Shown piece by piece: positions 33,667 to 42,799 of a stretch of 64,000 nucleotides of DNA. Source of the DNA: Planctomycetota bacterium (GTDB lineage: Bacteria > Planctomycetota > UBA1135 > UBA2386). The first letter of the stretch is position 1, and the number at the start of each line of letters is the position of its first letter. Where the stretch lies: the NCBI GenBank assembly GCA_016716265.1, contig JADJWQ010000006.1, positions 744,001-808,000 on the forward strand, read 5' to 3'. The notes under the pieces were generated by a model. That model worked only from the letters and a program-made list of their open reading frames with translations. It was not told the DNA's origin and made no database searches. A program made the translations under genes and the position numbers.

Positions 33667-35877
33667 ATGCGCTCGCTTCGCGCCGCGGTCCTGCTCACCG
33701 TCCTCGTTCCCACGCCGGCCCAGAGCCCCCTGTCCGAACTCCCCCCGGTCACCGCCCCACCCTCCGCCGCCCGCCCGCACATCGACTGGCTGCTCGACGC
33801 GACCCCGTTCCGCGCCCGCCTGCTGCGCGGCGCGGCGGCAGCCCCCGAGCTGGTGCTCGACAACGGTCTGCTTCGCCGCACCTTCCGCCTCGCCCCGAAC
33901 CTCGCCTGCGTCGGGTTCGACGACCTGGTCCGCGGCGAGGCGCTGCTGCGCGCGGTGCGCCCCGAGGCGACGGTGACGATCGACGGCGTCGAGCGCGCGG
34001 TCGGCGGGCTCGTCGGGCAGCCCGATCACGCCTGGCTCGAGCCCGCGTGGCTAGACGGCATGACGGCGGACCCGGGCGCGCTGCGGTTCGTGGGCTGGTC
34101 GAGCGGCCCGATCGCCCCGCGGCTCGCGTGGCGGCGGACGCGCCACGCCGCACCGGACGCGGTGTGGCCACCGGCGGGGATCGAGGTGCGCTTCGACTTC
34201 GCGCCACCGGACGGCGCGCCGTACCGAGTCGCCGTGCACTACGCGCTGTACGACGGTCTGCCGGCACTCGCGAAATGGCTGACGATCGACAACCTCGGCA
34301 CCGCGCCGATCGTCGTCGACCGGTTCCGCAGCGAGGAGCTCGCGATCGTCGAGCACGACAACCCGGTCGAGGCGCGGCCCGAGGTGCCGCTGCAGCACCC
34401 GCAGCACCTGCACGTCGAGACGGACTTCGCGTTCGGTGGCTTCAACTTCGAGAACGCCAATCGCCACGTCGTCCATTGGCGGGTCGATCCGCAGTACACG
34501 ACGCAGGTCAACTACCTGCGCCAGCAGCCGTGCCTGCTGGTCGTCGAGCCGAGCCGCGGGCCCGCTCAGTGGATCGCGCCGGGAGGGACGTTCACGACGT
34601 ATCGGACGTTCGAGCTCTGCCACGACTCGCTCGAGCGCGAGCGGACGAGCCTCGGACTGCGCCGGCTGTACCGCACCGTCGCACCGTGGGTCACCGAGAA
34701 CCCGCTGATGATGCACATGCGCAGCGCCGACCCGACCCTGGTCCGCGCGGCGATCGACCAGTGTGCCGAGGTCGGCTTCGAGATGCTGATCCTGTCGTTC
34801 GGCAGCGGGTTCGACATCGAGAACGAGGATCCCGCGCGCCTCGCGCTGTGGCGCGGGCTGGCCGACCACGCGCGCGAGCGCGGCGTCGAGATCGGCGGCT
34901 ACTCGCTGCTGTCGTCGCGACAGATCGGCGGCGGCAACGACGTCGTGAGCCCGCCCGGCGAGAGCCCGACCCACGGCAGCTGCCCGGCGCTGACGTCGCC
35001 GTGGGGGCAGGACTACTTCCGCAAGCTGTACGCGTTCTTCCCGGCGACCGGCTTCACGCTGCTCGAGCACGACGGCCCCTATCCGGGCGACGTCGACGTC
35101 ACGCCGCGCCCGCCTCTGCAGACCGGCCCGCTCGACTCGCGCTGGGTGCAATGGCGCATCGCTGCGGACTTCTACGGCTGGTGCCGCGCGCAGGGCATCT
35201 ATGTCAATGCACCCGACCACTACTTCCTGAACGGCACCAGCAAGACCGGCATGGGCTACCGGGAGGTGAACTGGTCGCTGCCGCGCGACTGGCAGGTGCT
35301 GCACACGCGCCAGAACATCTACGACGGCACCTGGCGCAAGCCACCGTCGCTCGGCTGGATGTTCGTGCCGCTCACCGAGTACCACGGCGGCGGTGCGGCG
35401 GCGACGATCGAGCCGCTCGACGAGCACCTCGACCATTACGACCGGATGCTGGTCGCGAACCTCGGCTTCGGCGTGCAGGCGTGCTACCGCGGTCCGCGGC
35501 TCTACGACACGCCGCGCGTCCGCGATCAGGTGAGGGCGCGCGTCGACTGGTTCCTGCGCTACCGCGACATCCTCGAGTCGGACCTGGTCCACGGCCGCCG
35601 CGCCGACGGCCGCGACGTCGACTGGATGCTGCACGTGAACCCGCGCCTGCCCGAGCTTGGCATGCTCGTCGTGCACAATCCGCTGCCGGCGGCGGTGACC
35701 CGCGAGCTCTCGGTCGACCTCTACTACACGGGGCTGACCGGACGTGCCTCGATCGCCGTCGAGGACGCCGCGCCGCGCGACGTCCCGCTCGATCCGCGCG
35801 GCCGCGCCGACGTCGAGCTGACGGTGCCGGCGCGCGGCTTCACGTGGGCCGTCATCCGCGCCGCCGCACCGCGGTGA
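33667..35877 (+). CDS. Large secreted protein, melibiase/GH36-like
   Basis: A 736-aa exported protein with a short signal peptide (cleavage near TPAQ). The N-terminal 300 residues look like a beta-sandwich domain (VLDNGLLRRTFRLAPNLACV, RVAVHYALYDGLPALAKWLT), as in GH36-type alpha-galactosidases. The middle is barrel-like (FEMLILSFGSGFDIENED, EIGGYSLLSSRQ, TGFTLLEHDGPYPGD). Asp in LEHDGPYPGD is a candidate nucleophile. A family call needs a profile search, and it could also be a GH27/GH31 relative. GTG 33661 is an alternative start two codons earlier. Confidence 0.78.
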   Translation: MRSLRAAVLLTVLVPTPAQSPLSELPPVTAPPSAARPHIDWLLDATPFRARLLRGAAAAPELVLDNGLLRRTFRLAPNLACVGFDDLVRGEALLRAVRPEATVTIDGVERAVGGLVGQPDHAWLEPAWLDGMTADPGALRFVGWSSGPIAPRLAWRRTRHAAPDAVWPPAGIEVRFDFAPPDGAPYRVAVHYALYDGLPALAKWLTIDNLGTAPIVVDRFRSEELAIVEHDNPVEARPEVPLQHPQHLHVETDFAFGGFNFENANRHVVHWRVDPQYTTQVNYLRQQPCLLVVEPSRGPAQWIAPGGTFTTYRTFELCHDSLERERTSLGLRRLYRTVAPWVTENPLMMHMRSADPTLVRAAIDQCAEVGFEMLILSFGSGFDIENEDPARLALWRGLADHARERGVEIGGYSLLSSRQIGGGNDVVSPPGESPTHGSCPALTSPWGQDYFRKLYAFFPATGFTLLEHDGPYPGDVDVTPRPPLQTGPLDSRWVQWRIAADFYGWCRAQGIYVNAPDHYFLNGTSKTGMGYREVNWSLPRDWQVLHTRQNIYDGTWRKPPSLGWMFVPLTEYHGGGAAATIEPLDEHLDHYDRMLVANLGFGVQACYRGPRLYDTPRVRDQVRARVDWFLRYRDILESDLVHGRRADGRDVDWMLHVNPRLPELGMLVVHNPLPAAVTRELSVDLYYTGLTGRASIAVEDAAPRDVPLDPRGRADVELTVPARGFTWAVIRAAAPR

Positions 35878-35885
35878 GCCGCGCG

Positions 35886-36491
35886 TCAACGGCGCCGATG
35901 CACGAACCAGCGCTCGTGGCCGCGCCGGCGCGGCACGCTGTGCTCCGGATCGCGCTCGGCGACCCGCTCGAACCCGGCGCCGAGCGCTGCCGTCACCGCC
36001 GCGGCGTCGAGCCGGTAGGGCGGCCGCTCGGCGTGCCCCGCCGGTGCGAGCGGATAGACGAGCCCCAGCCAGACGCCGCCCGGACGCAGCAACGCGGCGA
36101 CCGCGCCGCCGTAGCGCGACCGCAGCCCGGGCGCGAGCGCACACAGGCAGGTGTAGTCGTAGACGACGTCGAACGCGCCGATGTGCTCGGGGCCCGGCTC
36201 GAGCGCGTCGCGGCACAGCACGTCGACGCCATCGACGCGGTTCAGGCGCAGCAGCGTACGCGCTTCGCGGACTGCCTCGGGGGCGACGTCGAAGCCGGTC
36301 ACCCGGTGGCCGGCGCGCGCCCAGGCGCGCAGGTCGTGCCCACGCCCGCAACCGGGCACGGCGACGCGCGAGCGCTCGGCGATCCCCCAGGTGGCGGGCG
36401 CCGGGCTCGCGAGCAGCGCGGCGAGCGGCGGCGTGACCTGCCGGAGGTCCCAGGGGGTGTCGTCGCTCGCGTAGGCCTGCTGCCAGTCCAT
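35886..36491 (-). CDS. SAM-dependent methyltransferase, thiopurine S-methyltransferase family
   Basis: About 201 aa from ATG 36491, chosen because family members begin with a W-x-x-x-Y segment (here MDWQQAYASDDTPWDLRQ). The SAM-binding motif is VAVPGCGRGHDLRAWARAGH; then GFDVAPEAV, and FDVVYDYTCLCAL, which carries the family's Tyr-Asp/Cys stretch. The last half has GGVWLGLVYPL. TPMT-like proteins in bacteria methylate thiols, halides or metalloids; the substrate here is unknown. The frame is open upstream to 36530. It diverges from the M48 lipoprotein gene. Confidence 0.88.
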   Translation of the reverse strand: MDWQQAYASDDTPWDLRQVTPPLAALLASPAPATWGIAERSRVAVPGCGRGHDLRAWARAGHRVTGFDVAPEAVREARTLLRLNRVDGVDVLCRDALEPGPEHIGAFDVVYDYTCLCALAPGLRSRYGGAVAALLRPGGVWLGLVYPLAPAGHAERPPYRLDAAAVTAALGAGFERVAERDPEHSVPRRRGHERWFVHRRR

Positions 36492-36562
36492 CGGCGGCGG
36501 ATCATCGGGCCTGCGGGACGCGCGCTCCACTGGCGTCCGGCGACCGCGTAGACTCGGCCGTC

Positions 36563-37357
36563 ATGCGTCGTCCTTCCCTGTTCCTGGCCGCCTCCGCCGT
36601 GCTCGGCGCCCTGGCCGCCTGCTCGATCGTCGGTGAGACCGGCCGCTCGCGCGTCGCGTGGTTCCCCGAAGACTACATGAACGAGCTCGGCGCGCAGGCC
36701 TACGCGCAGGAGACCGGCACCTTCCCCGAGATCAAGTCGGGTCCGCAGTACGAGATGGTGCAGCGCCTCGGTCGCCGCATCGCGGCTGCGTCGGGCCAGC
36801 AGTACGAGTGGGAGTTCAAGCTGCTGGACGCCCCCAACGTGCTCAACGCGTTCGCGCTGCCGGGCGGCAAGGTCGCGATCTACTCGGGCATCCTCGGCGT
36901 CACGCAGAACGAGGCCGGGCTCGCCGCGGTGGTCGGCCACGAGGTCGCCCACGCGACCGCCGAGCACGGCAACGAGCGAATGACGCTGCAGCTCATCCAG
37001 CAGGGGCTCACCAGCATCGCCGACATCGCGCTGGAGAGCCTGTTCGAGATGCCGCAGACCGAGCGCGAGAACGTGCTCGGCGCGCTCGGCGTCGGCGCCG
37101 AATACGGCGTGCAGCTCCCGTTCAGCCGCGAGCACGAGAGCGAGGCCGACCTGATCGGCCTGCGCTACCTGGTGCGCGCCGGCTACGACCCGGAGGAGGC
37201 GCCGCGCCTGTGGGAGCGGATGGCAGCGCTCAATCCCGACCGGCCGCCACAGTTCATGAGCACGCACCCGGACCCGCTGGCACGGGCGCAGACCTTGCGC
37301 GACGCGATCCCGCGCATCGTCGCCGAGGAGCGCGGCAACACCGCGACCGGCAACTGA
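36563..37357 (+). CDS. M48-family metalloprotease lipoprotein
   Basis: A 264-aa protein with a lipobox signal (LGALAAC, Cys20). The zinc motif HEVAHATAEH is followed by the third ligand Glu in REHESEADLIG, both characteristic of M48 (BepA/LoiP/Oma1-like) peptidases. Such lipoproteins act in the periplasm on misfolded outer-membrane proteins. Length is typical of the LoiP-like short form without TPRs. No linked genes suggest a substrate. Confidence 0.93.
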   Translation: MRRPSLFLAASAVLGALAACSIVGETGRSRVAWFPEDYMNELGAQAYAQETGTFPEIKSGPQYEMVQRLGRRIAAASGQQYEWEFKLLDAPNVLNAFALPGGKVAIYSGILGVTQNEAGLAAVVGHEVAHATAEHGNERMTLQLIQQGLTSIADIALESLFEMPQTERENVLGALGVGAEYGVQLPFSREHESEADLIGLRYLVRAGYDPEEAPRLWERMAALNPDRPPQFMSTHPDPLARAQTLRDAIPRIVAEERGNTATGN

Positions 37358-37380
37358 CGACCGCGCCGGTCGAGGGACGG

Positions 37381-37704
37381 TCAGGAATCGACCAGCTCCT
37401 CGAACACCGCGAGAGTGTCGGCCTCGCTCTCGACGACGCCGTCGGCGGCGACCATCTCGCGGGCCGCCGCGAGGAACAGCTGGCGGTGCTCGCGCGGGAT
37501 CTCGACCGGATCGACCTCCTCGGGCGGAGGCGGAACCTCGAGCCACGCCTCGATCCGGGCGCGGTCGGCCGCGTTGAAGCCGTGGCGCTCGATCATGCGG
37601 CGGACCACGTCGCGCTCGGCGGGCGTGACCTTCAGGTCGGTCCAGGCGAACGAGCACACGAACCGCATCAGGTTCAACCGGTCGTGGCGGGACAGCTGCT
37701 GCAT
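37381..37704 (-). CDS. TerB-like small protein
   Basis: A 107-aa acidic helical protein. The pattern FVCSFAWTDLKVTPAERDVVRRMIERHG near the N-terminus and LFLAAAREMVAADGVVESEADTL near the C-terminus form the two metal-binding-type helical hairpins of the TerB/DjlA-N family (D-G/L-x-V-x-x-x-E). Role unknown; TerB proteins link to tellurite resistance or membrane stress, but no other ter gene is present. It diverges from the histidine kinase at 37826. Confidence 0.72.
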   Translation of the reverse strand: MQQLSRHDRLNLMRFVCSFAWTDLKVTPAERDVVRRMIERHGFNAADRARIEAWLEVPPPPEEVDPVEIPREHRQLFLAAAREMVAADGVVESEADTLAVFEELVDS

Positions 37705-37825
37705 CGCGCCATCCTACTGGTCGTCGCACGGATGTCCCCGCCCTTCCGGTGTGCACTACCGCCGTGCTGCGGCCGTTCCGGTGTTGCGGCGCGCCGTCCG
37801 GAACGTATCGTAGCAGCGCCTCGTC

Positions 37826-39007
37826 ATGAGCTCGCCTCCCGAGCCCGCCGCCCGGTTCCCCGGGACGCGCGTACCCAGCTACGCATTCCGCGAGAAGCCC
37901 GACTGCCGAGACGCGCTGGCGGGACTCGAATCCGTGCTCGCGGATTCGGCACGGCAGTTCGGCGCATTCGCCGCCGACGCGTGGATCCTCGACGATGGCG
38001 AGCCGAAGCGGCTCGCACAGTTCGGCCGGACAGCGGAGCTCCCGGACGGGCCGCCGCACGACGCGATCCTCCACGCGCGGCTCGCCGTGCACACGACGCC
38101 GCTCACCGACGGGCTCTTCCTGGTCGACTTCCCGATCGTCGACGCGGCGGGCGCGGCCGGCATCGTACGCTTCGTGTGCGGCGAGGCGCGGCCGATCGGC
38201 GCGCACCTCGGCGCGCGCTGCGAGGCGACCGCGCTCCTGATGGGCTGCCTGGTCGAGCGCCACCGGCGCGGCGACCTGGAGCGCCGCCGCCGGAGCGATC
38301 TCGAGCGACTGCGGGAGTCGCACAAGCTGGAGCTGCTGGGCAGCCTCGCGCGCGGCGTCGCGCACGACTTCAACAACGTACTCACCGCGCTGCTCGGCCA
38401 CGTGCAGCTGATCGCGGACGCCGAACCGACGGCAACTGGCATCCGCGAGCATTGTCAGCAGGCCTCCGCGGCCGTCGCGGTCGGGGCCCAGCTCGCCCAG
38501 CAGCTCGTCGGGTTCGCCCGCGCGCGACAGACGACGCCGGCGCCGCTCGACTGCAACGACGTCATCCGCCGGATCGACAGGCTGCTGTCGACGATGCTGC
38601 GCGGCCGCCAGCTGGAGCTCCACCTCGGTGAGCAGCTCGGCCTGGTTCGCGCCGACCCGGCGGGCATCGCTCAGACGGTGCTCAACCTCGTACTCAACGC
38701 CCGCGACGCCATGCCGGACGGCGGGCGCGTGTTGGTCGAGACCCGGTGCGTCACGATCGACGCGGGCGACATGATCCGCCTGCGCGTTCAGGACGAGGGG
38801 ATCGGCATGCCCCCGGAAGTGCGCCAGCGGATGTTCGAGCCGCTGTTCACGACGAAGCCCGAGGGCGAGGGAAGCGGACTCGGCCTGACGATCGTCGCGC
38901 GCTTCGTCGAGGACGCGAGGGGCCGGATCGACGTGCAGAGCGAGGTCGGTCGCGGCACGACCGTCGACGTCTACCTGCCGCGGATCCTCGCGGTCGGCCC
39001 GCCCTGA
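37826..39007 (+). CDS. Soluble sensor histidine kinase
   Basis: A 393-aa kinase with no membrane segment. Residues about 25-145 form a GAF-like input region. A coiled coil rich in Arg/Glu leads to the H-box GVAHDFNN with His180, the NtrB-like subtype with HDFNN. The ATPase domain has N-box NLVLNARDAM, G1 DEGIGMP, F-box MFEPLFTTK and G2 GSGLGLT. No response regulator is encoded next to it, so it is an orphan kinase. Confidence 0.92.
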   Translation: MSSPPEPAARFPGTRVPSYAFREKPDCRDALAGLESVLADSARQFGAFAADAWILDDGEPKRLAQFGRTAELPDGPPHDAILHARLAVHTTPLTDGLFLVDFPIVDAAGAAGIVRFVCGEARPIGAHLGARCEATALLMGCLVERHRRGDLERRRRSDLERLRESHKLELLGSLARGVAHDFNNVLTALLGHVQLIADAEPTATGIREHCQQASAAVAVGAQLAQQLVGFARARQTTPAPLDCNDVIRRIDRLLSTMLRGRQLELHLGEQLGLVRADPAGIAQTVLNLVLNARDAMPDGGRVLVETRCVTIDAGDMIRLRVQDEGIGMPPEVRQRMFEPLFTTKPEGEGSGLGLTIVARFVEDARGRIDVQSEVGRGTTVDVYLPRILAVGPP

Positions 39008-39017
39008 GCCTCCCGCG

Positions 39018-39812
39018 TCAACCGCCGAGCCCACCGGCGACGCGCGTCGCCTCCTGGATCGCGCGTGCCAGCGTGCTGCGGATGCGGCCGTCCTCGAGCG
39101 TCAGGAGCCCGGCGATCGTGCAGCCGGCCGGCGTCGTGACCTGGTCCTTCAGCGCCGCCGGGTGCTCGCGCGTGTGCAGCGCCAGCCGGGCGGCGCCCTG
39201 CACCGTCTGCGCGGCGAGCTCGATCGCCGCATCGCGCGGCAGGCCCATCATCACGCCGCCGTCGGCGAGCGCCTCCAGGATCACGAACGCGAATGCCGGT
39301 CCGCTCCCCGACAGCCCGGTGACCACGTCCATGTGCTTCTCCTCGAGCACGCGGACCCGGCCGACGGCCGCGAAGATCCGCTCGGCGCGCGCGAGCGCGG
39401 CCGCGTCCACGCCGGGGCCCGGCGCGAGCACGGTCATCCCCTCGCGGATCCGAGCCGGCGTATTGGGCATGGCGCGGATCACCGGCACGTCACCGACGAT
39501 CGCCCGGATGCGCTCGATCGCGACGCCCGCGCACGCGCTGATCAGCAGCTTGCCGCCGCCGAGCGCACCGTCGAGGCCGGCCAGGACGCCTGCCGCGGCC
39601 TGCGGCTTGACGGTCAGCAGCGCGACGTCGGCAGCCGCGACCGCCGCCGCATTGTCGAGCAGCGCGCGCACGCCGTACCTCTCGGCCAGCTCGCGCATCC
39701 GCTCGTCGCGACGGCCGGTCACGACGACGTCCGCGGCGTCCACACCCGACGCGAGCAGCCCGCCGAGGATCGTCTCGCCGAGCGTGCCACAACCGAGGAT
39801 CGTCAATCGCAT
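39018..39812 (-). CDS. proC: Pyrroline-5-carboxylate reductase
   Basis: Last step of proline synthesis (EC 1.5.1.2), NAD(P)H-dependent, cytoplasmic. The 264-aa protein starts MRLTILGCGTLGETILGG with the dinucleotide-binding GxGxxG, has VKPQ, SACAGV, RAMPNTPA, and the C-terminal signature (LSGSGPAFAF, then LKDQVTTPAGCTIAGL). ATG 39812 is chosen as the normal start; the frame runs eight codons further upstream. It lies 20 bp downstream of the PIN-PhoH gene on the same strand. Confidence 0.95.
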   Translation of the reverse strand: MRLTILGCGTLGETILGGLLASGVDAADVVVTGRRDERMRELAERYGVRALLDNAAAVAAADVALLTVKPQAAAGVLAGLDGALGGGKLLISACAGVAIERIRAIVGDVPVIRAMPNTPARIREGMTVLAPGPGVDAAALARAERIFAAVGRVRVLEEKHMDVVTGLSGSGPAFAFVILEALADGGVMMGLPRDAAIELAAQTVQGAARLALHTREHPAALKDQVTTPAGCTIAGLLTLEDGRIRSTLARAIQEATRVAGGLGG

Positions 39813-39832
39813 CCTGGCGCCTCCCCGGCGAC

Positions 39833-41194
39833 TCACAGCAGCACGCTCGCCAGCTCGGCGAGCTCGGAACGCTCACCCTTCTCGAGAGTGACGTGCGAGT
39901 ACAGCTTCTGCCCGACCATCCGGCTGATCAGGTAGCTGATGCCGTTCGAACGCGAGTCGAGGTACGGATGGTCGATCTGGAAGATGTCGCCCGTCAGCAC
40001 GATCTTCGTGCCCTCGCCGGCCCGCGTGATGATCGTCTTGACCTCGTGCGGCGTCAGGTTCTGCGCCTCGTCGACGATGAAGAAGATCCGCTGCAGGGTC
40101 CGGCCGCGGATGTACGCGAGCGGCGTGATCAGCAGCTTCTCGTTCTCGCGCATCTGCTGGATCTTCTGCGCGGCCTGGTCGTCGTCGCCGACCTCGTTCC
40201 GGATCACCGACAGGTTGTCGTAGAGCGGCTGCATGTACGGATCGAGCTTCGCGTCGATGTCGCCGGGCAGGTAGCCGAGGTCCTTGTTGCTCAGCGGCAC
40301 GACCGGCCGCGCCAGCAGGATCTGCCGGTAGTGCTTGCGGCGCTCGAGTGCGGCGGCGAGCGCGAGCAGCGTCTTGCCGGTGCCGGCGCGCCCGGCGAGC
40401 GTGACGAGGCGGATCTCGTCGTCGAGCAGTGCCTCGAGGGCGAACGACTGCTCGGCGTTGCGCGGCCAGATGCCGTACGCGGAGTGCTTGCGGATCCGCG
40501 CGAACGCCTTCTCCTCGGGCCGGTAGGTCGCGAGCACGGACATCGAGCCGTTGCGCAGGATGAAGTTCTCGTGCGGCTGCGGGTTCTCGACGATCGGCAG
40601 GTCGGCGTGCGGAACCAGACCGCCACCATCCTTGTAGAAGGCCGCGATCATGTCCTCGGGCACGTCCTCGAGCGTGCGCTTGCCCTTGTAGAGGTTCTCG
40701 ACGCTCGCGACCTTGTCGGCCGTGTAGTCCTGCGCGATCAGGCCGAGGGACTTGGCCTTCATCCGCAGGTTGGTGTCCTTCGACAGCAGGACGACCATCC
40801 GCTCCGGGTAGCGCTCGTGGAGCGTCAGCGCGGTGTTCAGGATGCGGTGGTCGATCGTGTCCTCCTGGAACGATCGCCGCAGCCGCTCGTCGAACTCGCT
40901 GCCGAGCACGACGCGGATGCTGCCGAGCCCCTTGCCGAGCGACACGCCCTCCTCCGCGAGGATGTCGCCGGTCAGCTCGTCGATGCGGCGCAGGAACTCG
41001 CGCGCCTGGAAGTTGCGGTCCTCGTTGCCCTTCTTGAAGCGGTCGAGCTCCTCGAGCACCGAGATCGGCACGGCGAGATCGTTCTCCTCGAAGTTCTCGA
41101 CGCAGCCGGCGTCGTGGAGCACGACGTTGGTGTCGAGGACGAACAGCTTCGGCAGCTTGTGCGCCTTCGGCTGCCTGTGCGTGCTTGCGCTCAT
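39833..41194 (-). CDS. PIN-PhoH protein (PhoH2-type RNase/ATPase)
   Basis: A 453-aa two-domain protein. Residues about 16-150 are a PIN nuclease domain (KLFVLDTNVVLHD, VLEELDRFKKG, LLSKDTNLRMKAKSLG contain the acidic metal ligands). Residues about 240-450 are PhoH ATPase (Walker A GRAGTGKT, FFIVDEAQN, TGDIFQIDHPYLD). Homologues (PhoH2, YlaK-like) unwind and cut RNA. Downstream with a 20-bp gap is proC. It diverges from the GT87 gene. Confidence 0.93.
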   Translation of the reverse strand: MSASTHRQPKAHKLPKLFVLDTNVVLHDAGCVENFEENDLAVPISVLEELDRFKKGNEDRNFQAREFLRRIDELTGDILAEEGVSLGKGLGSIRVVLGSEFDERLRRSFQEDTIDHRILNTALTLHERYPERMVVLLSKDTNLRMKAKSLGLIAQDYTADKVASVENLYKGKRTLEDVPEDMIAAFYKDGGGLVPHADLPIVENPQPHENFILRNGSMSVLATYRPEEKAFARIRKHSAYGIWPRNAEQSFALEALLDDEIRLVTLAGRAGTGKTLLALAAALERRKHYRQILLARPVVPLSNKDLGYLPGDIDAKLDPYMQPLYDNLSVIRNEVGDDDQAAQKIQQMRENEKLLITPLAYIRGRTLQRIFFIVDEAQNLTPHEVKTIITRAGEGTKIVLTGDIFQIDHPYLDSRSNGISYLISRMVGQKLYSHVTLEKGERSELAELASVLL

Positions 41195-41424
41195 CGAGCT
41201 TGGTGCCCTCCCGGGGCGGACCACTTCGCGCTCGGGACACGCGCCGGCTGACCGTCCGGCGACCGCTGCCCGAACGCCCGCGACTGTAGCGACCGGACGT
41301 GATGCGTCCACCGCGGCGTCGCCGTGGCGCGCGTCACGTCGATGCGGGATGACCGTGGATCCCCGCGCGCCGACCCGCCACGCTGGGCGATCGCGCCACA
41401 CCCGTCCCTCGCGCGGCCACGAGG

Positions 41425-42690
41425 ATGTCGAACGATCCGATGACGACCCGCTGGAGCGACGCCGTTCGCCGCATCGCACAGAGCCGGCGCTTCGCGCAGC
41501 TCGTCTGGCTCGCGGTGACGATCGCCGCCCTCGCGCTCGCGTTCCGCACGCTGCGCCAGGCGATGCGCCCGCAGGGCTTCGACCAGACCGCCTACCTCGA
41601 GGCGGCGCGGGCGCTGCAGCACGGCGTCGGTCCGTACACGCTCGACATGGCGTTCCCGTACCTGTACCCGCCGAGCTTCGCATGGCTGTTGATCCCGATC
41701 GCGTGGCTGCCGGACACGGTGATCGCGCTGCTGTGGTTCGGCGGTCAATGCGCGCTCCTGTGGTGGACGGCGAAGCGCCTCGCGGCGGCCGCGCGCGCGC
41801 TGAACCCGGCGCTCGCCGCGGCGCCGGTCGCGCCGCTCGTGCTCCTCGTCGCGGTGCCGATGTTCCGCGCGCTGCACGCGAACCTCGTCAACGGCCAGGT
41901 CAACCTGATCCTCGTCGCGCTCGGCATCGCGTTCGTCCAGGATGCCCGGCGCCACCGCCACGCCCGCGCCGGTCTGTGGCTCGCGCTCGGCATCCTCACC
42001 AAGCTGACGCCCGCGATCCTCGTGCTCGACGCGCTGGTCCGCCGCGATCTGCGCACGCTGCTGTGGGGTGCGGCGTTCGTCGCGCTGCTGGTCGGGCTGC
42101 CGATGCTGACGCACGGCAGCGAGTTCGTGCTGCAGTGCTGGCGCGACTTCCAGCAGCACGTCGTCGTCGAGCGCGGCGCGGCGTCGGGACCGTTCCACGC
42201 CGACCCGCGCGGCGACCGCATCTACTTCACGCTGTGGGGGCTCGTCGCGACGATCGCGCCGGCGACCGAGCACAGTCAGCTCGCACGCGTGCTGTGCGCC
42301 GGCGCCGTCGCCGCCGGCGCGGCGCTGCTCCAGGTGCTGCTGCGCCGGCGCGCCAGGGGTGACGGCGATCCGAGTGCGCGCGACCTGCACGCGGTCGCGA
42401 TCTACCTCGCGGCGATCCTGCTGGTGTCGCCGATGGCGCAGAAGCACCACCTCGGGCTCCTGCTGCCGGCGATCACGCTCGGCGTGCTGCGGACCTTCGG
42501 CGCCCGCTGGTCGGGCCCGCCGGCGCGCACCGGACTCGCGCTGTTCGGCGCGATCACGCTGTTCCTGTGGATCTCGAAGGCGCTGACGTCGTGGCCGCTC
42601 TACGCGCTCGCGATCCTGCTGTCGATCGGCTACGTCGCATGGGCCGGGTGGCGCCGGAGCCCCGCCGCGGAGATCCTCCACACTTCGTGA
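41425..42690 (+). CDS. Polytopic membrane glycosyltransferase, GT87/DUF2029 type
   Basis: A 421-aa protein with about ten membrane helices. The family signs are the Asp in the first extracytoplasmic loop (RPQGFDQTAYLEAARALQHG), the YLYPPSFAWLLIPIAWLP stretch, and NGQVNLILVALG, all typical of the polyprenyl-phosphate-mannose-dependent GT87 family. Donor would be a polyprenyl-phosphate sugar and the product an extracytoplasmic glycan or lipid; neither is shown. It precedes the macroglobulin gene by 109 bp on the same strand. Confidence 0.85.
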   Translation: MSNDPMTTRWSDAVRRIAQSRRFAQLVWLAVTIAALALAFRTLRQAMRPQGFDQTAYLEAARALQHGVGPYTLDMAFPYLYPPSFAWLLIPIAWLPDTVIALLWFGGQCALLWWTAKRLAAAARALNPALAAAPVAPLVLLVAVPMFRALHANLVNGQVNLILVALGIAFVQDARRHRHARAGLWLALGILTKLTPAILVLDALVRRDLRTLLWGAAFVALLVGLPMLTHGSEFVLQCWRDFQQHVVVERGAASGPFHADPRGDRIYFTLWGLVATIAPATEHSQLARVLCAGAVAAGAALLQVLLRRRARGDGDPSARDLHAVAIYLAAILLVSPMAQKHHLGLLLPAITLGVLRTFGARWSGPPARTGLALFGAITLFLWISKALTSWPLYALAILLSIGYVAWAGWRRSPAAEILHTS

Positions 42691-42799
42691 CTCGCGGCCC
42701 TCGGGCCGACCTGTTCCGCCGCGGTGACGCGCGGCGCACGCACGTGGCACCGGCGACGCACACGGCGCGGGGGCATGCGCATTGCGCACGGTGACGGTC